From Microvelia longipes (lineage: Eukaryota > Arthropoda > Insecta > Hemiptera > Veliidae), in contig JACMZG010001914.1 in assembly GCA_018340805.1 (NCBI GenBank), positions 4,207,153 to 4,271,152 of the forward strand: 64,000 bases of DNA. Direction: 5' to 3'. The notes beneath the pieces are model-generated. The model made no database searches and had not been told where the DNA came from. It saw only the letters and a list, made by a program, of their open reading frames with translations. Position numbers and translations under genes: made by a program. Below, piece by piece: positions 56,713 to 64,000 of the stretch. Every line of letters begins with the position of its first letter. The first letter of the stretch is position 1.

Positions 56713-57002
56713 CAGAATAATGACGAGAATTTCAAAAAATCATAAAACGCGGAAAAATTATGCGATATTTGAAATTTGGCATGTATAAGAAAACATATAT
56801 ACTATGTTTTATCTTATTATCAGCATTATTTCAATTTTTATGGAATTACTTGTGTACGTTTTTTAAAAAAAAATAAAAAATCAGAAAAGGATTTAAATAA
56901 GATGAAATTTAGTACAAGTGTATACCTTTACCTAATAATAAATAAGTACCTTAAGTTTCGTTTCAAAGTGACAACTATATTCATGATTTTTGTTGGATCA
57001 TA

Positions 57003-57063
57003 AAAGTCAAGTATCATTGAGCGTGGTTAGTGCTGTATAGGTGACCGCAGAGAATGAAACGGA
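57003..57063 (+). repeat. 5S rRNA-derived segment in R5S
   Basis: AAAGTCAAGTATCATTGAGC, GTGGTTAGTGCTG, TATAGGTGACCGCAGAGAAT: a somewhat diverged box A and box C. Confidence 0.72.
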
Positions 57064-57220
57064 TGCATTCACTATCTGAAGACGAGCGGTCTGAAACACG
57101 TTGGAGTTTAAATTTGGCGAAATATTATATTCTGAGGATTAGCGAAGCGAGTCAGAAGCAGGGAGGATAAGAGTAGCGAATCCGATGTGATGAGGAAAAG
57201 TTTCGAGGTACCCCGTACCT

Positions 57221-57574
57221 GATTTTTTATATTATTGCCACCATTTTTTTAATTTTGCCACCTCTACTGATAATATCTTCATGGCTTATTTGTTGTTCAC
57301 ACGTTAATATTTTTCTATCCATTACAGTGTGAAAAATACTAATTAAAAACTTAAGTAGGTAATTTTAAATATTAATTCAAATATTATCAGTATCGCTAAT
57401 GCTTAGAGATAAAAAGAATTGCAAATTCTTTACGTCTAAGTTCTTTAACATCGCGAGCTTTACTATCGCAAAATTTAAATTATTTTACTTCTGGTATTAC
57501 TAAATAATATTTAATAATATGTCGTCAATAATAAGTCAGACGTTTTTTCAGTTTTAACCCCTTAGATATTTAAA
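57221..57574. other. AT-rich DNA, no gene seen
   Basis: Nothing recognised. Confidence 0.45.
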
Positions 57575-57790
57575 AGAAGAGGCCTTCGGTCTCTTTGCCG
57601 CTCCGCAATCTCGGCCGCGGAGCGGCGTCAGCGCTGATAAACGCTTCACAGTCCCCGCGCCTTCCTGTGGCCGGTTTGCGGTCACATGGTTGTTTTACTT
57701 TATCAGTTCGTCATATAAATGGTTTTTATAAGAGGCATACTGCCACGATATTAGCGAAATTTCAAATGTATTAGTGAAAAATAGTGAAAT
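57575..57790 (+). repeat. GC-richer dispersed repeat, copy 2
   Basis: Paralogue of 37910-38080. This copy also has an inverted GCCGCTCCGC...GCGGAGCGGC stem at about 57597-57626. It ends in the shared GGCATACTGCCACGATA. Confidence 0.65.
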
Positions 57791-57944
57791 ACCAAATATA
57801 TTTGTATTGTTGTAGATAACATAAATTTGCCCTGAAGTAGAGGATTCCTCTTAGTGCCCAGCCTTACTATTAATTTATTATTGAATGTGTAAAGAATAGT
57901 TATTTATGCACCAAGGGAGTAAAGAATGCTATAATCCCCTAGCA

Positions 57945-58120
57945 GTTAGTTGGTTCCTAAGGCGTAAGCCGAGGGAACCAAAGTATTTAACTCCCGAGGC
58001 GAAGCCGAGGGATATATATGTTTAATTCCCGAGGCAAAGCCGAGGGATTTATATGTTTAATTCCCGAGGCAAAGCCGAGAGAGTTATTACTATTAACTCC
58101 TGTGGCGAAGCCGAGGCAGG
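57945..58120. repeat. ~34-bp minisatellite (GAGGCGAAGCCGAGGGA)
   Basis: Five units of TTAATTCCCGAGGCGAAGCC plus GAGGGATATATATG, the outer ones diverged. Confidence 0.82.
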
Positions 58121-58665
58121 TAATTGCGAGAGGGAAAATAGCATTTACTCCCAAGTTGCATACAAGATTTTATCTCTAGACTTTGATTTTATTTTAACAT
58201 GTTTGGTTGTATTTCATTCTTATTTTCTTGGGAAAAGTAACTTGTTCTCCCTTGGGAGTGAAAAGTGCTTCTTTACTCCCTAATAACTATAGTTAATAAA
58301 CTTAAAATTATACATCGTCTAGAGATAAACTATATTTTGTCTACATTATGTCAACTAATAACGTGATATTTTCTGCGACGTATCAATAAAACCAGAACTA
58401 CTTCTGATAATAAAATGGAACTACTTATTTTCTTCGTGAACCATTTCTAGGGATATATGTGTTACAAATTTAAGCCCAAACTGTGCACTATTTGAAGATT
58501 TGTGATTTTTTATATATTTGGGGGGTCATTTTTGCAGGTTAATGACCTCACACATATTTTAAAAACAATAGGCTTCGGGAAATTAACAAGGCTAATTTTT
58601 GTACCAACACCATAAAGTGTTCGAAAGTTATCGTGTCCCATAAAAAAACGTCTAGGACATGAAAA

Positions 58666-58750
<85 letters not shown>

Positions 58751-59838
58751 TCTTGATCAGTGACTTTCCCACATTCCCAAAAAATCCACCTCTCCCCACC
58801 CACCTCCTCTATGGCCCCAACCTCATAAGCTCATTTTTTGTTCGAAAATTCCCTAAAAATGGTACCAGAGTACCTCGGAACTCTTAACCATACCGGATTC
58901 GCTACGTTCATCCTCAATACTCCGAGATAAGCTTTTTCGGATTCAAATGCCACTACAATAAATCGAATTTGTTTTTGAAACATGTTAGACGTCGTTAATC
59001 TCCAATAATATTTTTCGCACACTGTTCATGAGAAGCCTAGTTATATAAGACGGGGTATTGAAATTTTGATCTTGTTAAGAAAATGAGAAGTTTAAATGTA
59101 GATTGTAAGATACATAAATCAATCAATGAATACAAGCTGGCAAAACAAATTGCATCCGGAGTGGAGAACTAGGCGCCACAGTGTCTACTGTGTCTTCAGT
59201 CCGTTATCATTACTGATAACTTCTTATCACACCTCAATCAATGGCCAAAAAACAGTCTTACAAGTACTGTTTAAAAAAGAAAATTTACATTTTCAAAAAC
59301 TGTAATATAACTTAATACCAATTTATTTAACATAATTACTAATTTTAAATTAATGATTGACATAACACAAGTTAACTTTTTTTGTATAAGTGAATTATTA
59401 CACACACCTAGCTGAAACTGTTACTCGCCCCAACAGACTGCACGTCTCAGACACGCGGGGAGTGGTTAGTGCGTCCTGCCTTGAACTTGATCTTGGATCC
59501 TTGCTAATCTTATTTACGCCTATGCGTTTTCCTACTTAACCTTAACAGTTAACGTTCTTTGTTAGAAATTAATATTTATTGCTCATAAAACATTTTTATC
59601 AGAATATTTCGTCATTGGTGTGATAAGGAATCTTTTGGATTTCTTTGAAATTGTGGTTTTATAGGGATTGAATCCAATCTATATCGGATACTATCATATA
59701 TAATTTGATACTACCGACTCTCGCAAAACATGAATAGTTGACACAATTTATGTTCGAGAGACATCTAGGGAATGTAGTGCCAACTCTATTTCTTTGCGTC
59801 TAACACATCAGGGCGCTGACAGAGCTTGAACTCCCTCC
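58121..59838. other. Intergenic DNA with R5S scraps and a (TA)n tract
   Basis: A (TA)n run lies at 58671-58750. An R5S middle scrap is near 58530 (GGGTCATTTTTGCAGGTTAA) and a minus R5S end at about 58868-58950 (AGTACCTCGGAACTCTTAAC). No gene is seen. Confidence 0.5.
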
Positions 59839-60128
59839 TAGACCAAGAGCCCAGGGGTGTTTTGTTAATAAAAAGTGTAATGGCTGGAACCGGTCTCAAT
59901 TTTTCGTAAATACCTTCCTCAACAAGGATCTACAATTCTGCCGACTCGTATCGGATGGGTGTCCCAGGCAGAACGCACTTTAGGGGTCAAAGGTTCTGCC
60001 TGGGACACCCATCCGATACGAGTCGGCAGAATTGCAGATCCTTGTTGAGGAAGGTATTTACGAAAAATTGAGACCGGTTCCAGCTATTACACTTTTTATA
60101 AACAAAACACCCCTGGGCTCATGGTCTA
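59839..60128. mobile_element. 290-bp palindromic MITE, copy 2
   Basis: The same fold-back element as 40995-41284, differing at only a handful of positions, with TA at each end. Several differences affect both arms in a compensating way (for example CTCAACAAGG and its partner CCTTGTTGAG, where copy 1 has CTGAACAAGG and CCTTGTTCAG). Confidence 0.9.
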
Positions 60129-60710
60129 TCCACTTTTGACTCAAAATTTCAAAGAATACAAAATGACATATTTATCAGAGACAAGCGGTGCACTCTTATC
60201 ACCATCGTGTTGGCAAGCAAAACTTATCATTTGATGCAACTGTTGCAAAAAACAAGCAGGTATCAAATTATATATATTTGCTTAGCTTAAATAAAGTATA
60301 AATATATGTGTTTCTGCTTTACGATTTCGAGGACTAGAAAGTTTAGTCTAAAAGTGGGGCACGTGTTGGTACTATTTAAAGGCAGAGTAACTTGTAGTTA
60401 AGTCACATCTCTTCTGTGCATATTTCTTTATTGCATGTTTTAAAATAATCTGTTTAAAAATTATCTTATGCATTCTTACTTACTTTGTTTTTGACTTAAA
60501 AATTTTTTAGTCTTAATTATTTATAGATTGTTTGTTTTAAGTTTTTTTATTATTTTATTTTTATTTTTTTAATTAACTAGTAATGACATTAAAGAACTTT
60601 TCAGGAATACCAACGTCACTATTTATCTATCATCTATCTCGCTGCTTAATATTACTGATAAAAAATATATATGTATATTATTTTTTAGTATTAGTCTCCA
60701 TTTTTTTATG
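60129..60710. other. AT-rich DNA, no gene seen
   Basis: Nothing recognised. Confidence 0.45.
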
Positions 60711-61654
60711 CTTTTTATTCTTCGGACACAGGATGGGACGGAATAAAACTTCAACCAAACTACATCAAAACGATATTTCGCCTTTATTCGTGGTCACAAG
60801 GCATATTTGTGTTTCAAAGAATTCCTAAAAATTAAATAAGTGTTAAATAATTCCTAAATGCAATTTATTACTTAAATCATAATTTCAATTTTGATCAAGC
60901 CAAAATAATCGAACATGAAAATAATAACAGGAAAAGACTTTTCCTCGAAGCGATTCATATATCAAATGAACCTTATTATATTAACTTTATGTAAGGCCAA
61001 AGACTTACATAAATACTACTCTAATATTCTAAATAGATTAAATTAAATAATTCTTGTCCTATATATTTTTTTAGCCTCCCTATATTTCCTATTCTATAAC
61101 CTTTTGGAGGTTATATTGTTTATAAACTTTTATCTTTCTCTATTTTGGTTTTTAATTTTAATTTTTGAGTAGATTTTGACTTTTTTCCAATCTTTTTTAA
61201 AAAATTGGTTTTATTATATTATGCACTTTGACAACTGCATGTAAGTTTTAACCTTATTAATTTTTTTCTTTATTTTACTTTCCTTTAATGATTTATCATA
61301 ATCCTTTCTAAATATACGTTCTTACTCTTTATAGGAGATTTTTAACTTTATGGTGAAGACAAAAATAGAAAATAATAAATTCTTTAGAATATTTCTGACA
61401 TTATAGTTTTTCAACTATGTATATATGTAAGTAGTAGATGGCCTGTTTCTTACATTTTTGAAATTGAGCATGCTTAAGATCTGTGAATTTAATATAAATT
61501 ACATTTAGGTATTATTTAACTCTTATTTAATTTTTAGATATTCTTTGAAACATGAATATGGCTTGTGACCACGAATAAAGGCGAAATATCGTTTTGATGT
61601 AGTTTGGTTAAAGTTTTATTCCGTCCCATCCTGTGTTCGAAGAATAAAAAAAGT
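60711..61654. mobile_element. ~0.94-kb element with ~105-bp imperfect terminal inverted repeats
   Basis: Left arm from ATGCTTTTTATTCTTCGGAC through ACAGGATGGGACGGAATAAA and ATCAAAACGATATTTCGCCT to ATTTGTGTTTC. The right arm mirrors it from GAAACATGAATATGGC to CGAAGAATAAAAAAAGTAT. The interior is AT-rich and has no transposase. Confidence 0.7.
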
Positions 61655-62165
61655 ATATATATATATTTGTGTGTGTAATATTTTTTAAAATAAATATTAC
61701 TTTATAACTTATTATTATATAACTTATATTACTTTATATAAATATGGAGACCAACCATATGCGTCATTATCTAAGAAAAATTGCGGGAAAATATCATGTC
61801 GTTTTCAGCGGCTTGAACATTGAGTGACATTCTCTTCCACCGCTCACTGAATCGTGACTTCGGCATTCGGTTTAAGTTATGCATTCACCCACATCTATTA
61901 ACCTTTTCATTACGGCTACGCTACACGGATATCTGTGACAACGTTTCACTGATTTTTTCAATAGAAATCATGATAATATTATTGAATATCTTTCCGCTAA
62001 GGCGGGTATCAAGTGACATCTTCACAGTTAATGTTAAAGCAATAATAGTAAATGTTAGAGAACGGGTTCGGAGTACCTCAGAACTTTTTCCTCTCGATTT
62101 CAGACTCCCTTCGCTTTTCCTTAAGAAGGGTTTCATATGTCAGCATTCATATGTCTATGTATGTG

Positions 62166-62255
<90 letters not shown>

Positions 62256-62257
62256 AT
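61655..62257. other. Intergenic DNA with a minus R5S end scrap and a (TA)n tract
   Basis: At 62065-62130 CGGAGTACCTCAGAACTTTT, CCTCTCGATTTCAGACTCCC is an R5S end in reverse. (TA)n occupies about 62168-62258. No gene is seen. Confidence 0.5.
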
Positions 62258-62850
62258 ACATACAGGGTGGTACATTTCATATACATCACCCCGACTAACT
62301 CAGCTTCTAACTGAGCAATCACCGTAAAATAGGTATCTACCCCCGCTAAATCCACTACCAGGAGTATAAAATAAGCAATCATTTTTATGGTAATCGTCTT
62401 GCAAGAACGGTAATCAGATTGCCTATTTGTGTTTTTCGTCGATAACTTTTGAATTTCAAATTTGAGCATACCATGATATGGACTTTTCTAAAAGTGCACT
62501 ACAAACTAAACAACTTGGTACCCATACTACAAAATTCCGGCAATTTGTCATAGAGCTATCGTTTGACATACACAACTACTTTTACTAATGTTTGATTTCC
62601 AAAATTTGGTTCACCAGAATACATCACAACGACTATCTCAGCTTCTAATGGAGCAATCACCGTAAAATAGGTATCTACCCCCACTAAATTGACTACCAGG
62701 AGTTTAAATAAGCAATCATTACCAAAAAATGATTGCTTATTTAAACTCCTGGTAGTCGATTTAGTGGGGGTAGATACCTATTTTACGATGATTGCTCCAT
62801 TAGAAGCAGAGTTAGTCGGGGTGAAGTATATGAAATGTACCACCCTGTAT
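62258..62850. mobile_element. ~590-bp inverted-repeat element, CAGGGTGGTAC ends
   Basis: Left end ACAGGGTGGTACATTTCATA and right end ATGAAATGTACCACCCTGT are inverted. About 115 bp behind each end are also inverted (CCGTAAAATAGGTATCTACC against GGTAGATACCTATTTTACG). A third, direct copy of the inner part at 62626-62705 abuts the right arm, forming a tight hairpin around 62708. Confidence 0.75.
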
Positions 62851-63300
62851 ATGTGTGTGTGTGTGTGTGTATACACATTCATGTATTTGAGCTTTACGGT
62901 TATTATAATACGTTTACGGTCCCTAACAATATTATATTATATAAATAAATGTATAATTAATATTCTGAAATGAAAGTTGATACTTTCTGCATAAGATGAA
63001 AGAACAATCAGTACCAGATAAGACAACAATGAACCTGTAACAAATTATCTAAACATTAAAGTGTGCATAATTTCTATTGTACACACGTAGGGTAGGTAAT
63101 GGCTCCAGAGATGAATATTCTCCATATCAGATAATTCTAACATTCATTGTTTGAATATCCCCAATATTTATATTCATAAAATAAAATATTAAAAAACAAT
63201 AAAGCAATAGTGAAGGCAAATGCCTTATTGATATAGCTCGCCTATAGCTTTAGGCCTAATTCGTACTAGCCTAATGTCAAATAAAATAATGGGATACGGA
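62851..63300. other. AT-rich DNA, no gene seen
   Basis: A short (GT)n run at 62853-62870; otherwise nothing recognised. Confidence 0.45.
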
Positions 63301-63619
63301 TATAGAGATATAGACTAGAGGGGGCATGGCCTATCTCATTGCATTGAGAGGCCTGAAACATATTTTTGGGGCTCTCAGGGGCTCTATGTTTTATTACGTC
63401 ATTAAAACCTCCTCTAAAGGGTGAGTTAAGGTTATAATATATTGTTTTCGTCTTCTCTCGCATTTTTTGTGTTTTGATTTCTATTTTAAACGTTCTACTA
63501 TGTAAGTCTGTATTTTTGTTCAGTTTATTTTATTATATTGATAATCGAATGTGGTCAGGTTACTTTTTCCATGTTTTAAAACTAAACCAATAGGGCCTCT
63601 CTAGTAATGTGTCTCTATG
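63301..63619 (+). mobile_element. Family I MITE (copy If)
   Basis: TATAGAGATATAGACTAGAG ... TAGTAATGTGTCTCTATG, with the family body. The flanks no longer match, so the copy is older or rearranged. Confidence 0.8.
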
Positions 63620-63900
63620 ATGCGGGGTACCTCGGAAATTTTCCTAAACATATCGGGTTCGATACGCGCATCACTATTTCGGACTAGCTTCGCTCGTCCG
63701 GAGTATATTGAGAAATCGAAATTTATGCTGAAACACATCTTCGGACTATCTTGGCTTATCCTTAAAAAGTAAAAACGTCACTTGCCACATCATGTAGCCT
63801 GGCATATGACAACATTCATGCCAAATTTCAAATTGATCCAATCATTCTTCCGGCTTTTATGAATTTTCAAAAAAATTTCCGAGCCATTTATGACAAATGC
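63620..63900 (-). repeat. R5S copy, minus, internally deleted
   Basis: From the end (GATGCGGGGTACCTCGGAAA) through CGGACTAGCTTCGCTCGTCC directly to the CATGCCAAATTTCAAATTGA middle. The 5S-like segment is deleted. Confidence 0.7.
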
Positions 63901-64000
63901 CTAAGTATTTGAAAACGGATAAGGTAAAGGCTATGAAAATCAAAGCTGGAAAATGAATGCGAAGCTGCAGACAGTGATAAATGATGGCTAAGAAAGAGGT

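Larger units (their letters stand above)
48622..57220 (+). repeat. R5S copy split by the BEL/Pao element
   Basis: The left part 48622-48913 runs from the head hairpin (ACTTTTCCTCATTTATACCG) to CCCGCAATAATGACTCA. The right part 56718-57220 continues with CATAAAACGCGGAAAAATTA, the 5S-like segment at 57003-57063 and the end GAGGTACCCCGTACCTGATT. All between is the retrotransposon. Confidence 0.85.

Overview
The window looks like non-coding, repeat-dominated DNA from an AT-rich arthropod genome, most likely an insect. The evidence is a BEL/Pao LTR retrotransposon, hAT-type miniature elements, 5'-truncated LINEs, long (TA)n tracts, GT-AG spliced exons and many minisatellites. There are no bacterial operons, Shine-Dalgarno-spaced genes or CRISPR arrays. 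I found no clearly new multi-gene system. What stands out is the layered repeat structure.

Only one likely host gene is visible: three phase-0 exons on the minus strand (17620-17465, 16180-16016, 15222-15046) encoding the C-terminal ~165 residues of a small cysteine-containing protein. It resembles the insect DUF1091 / MD-2-like (ML, GM2-activator-like) secreted proteins. Its first (signal-peptide) exon was not found.

The largest element is a BEL/Pao retrotransposon on the minus strand at 48914-56712. It has two near-identical ~710-bp LTRs, a perfect 5-bp target duplication (CAGAA), a primer site matching the 3' end of tRNA-Phe, a polypurine tract, gag, protease, RT/RNase H and integrase. 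The reading frame is broken about ten times, mostly at short homopolymers, although an 805-codon RT/RNase H stretch is open. LINE fragments lie at 1-1665 (-), 16870-17378 (-), 38488-39358 (-, with a 10-bp target duplication) and 39600-39790 (+).

The commonest repeat, called R5S here, is a ~1.1-kb dispersed unit present in both orientations across the window. Its 3' half contains a clear relic of the 5S rRNA gene (box A to box C), followed ~200 bp later by a GGTACC-rich end and a T run, as expected of a 5S-promoted SINE-like unit. Five other mobile elements (two hAT MITEs, a fold-back MITE, a LINE and the BEL element) have inserted into R5S copies. A short 5S-like stretch also occurs inside the BEL LTR.

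Other mobile DNA includes a ~300-bp hAT-like MITE family (family I; ends CATAGAGATATA, 8-bp target duplications; one copy nested in another of the same family). There is a ~530-bp long-TIR family (family II), a 290-bp near-perfect palindrome present twice, and several further fold-back elements. Tandem arrays of 22-66 bp occur at 14.1, 15.6, 16.6, 17.7, 28.5, 32.8, 33.6, 42.9, 46.3-47.3 and 57.9 kb. The remaining stretches are AT-rich and hold no gene I can support.
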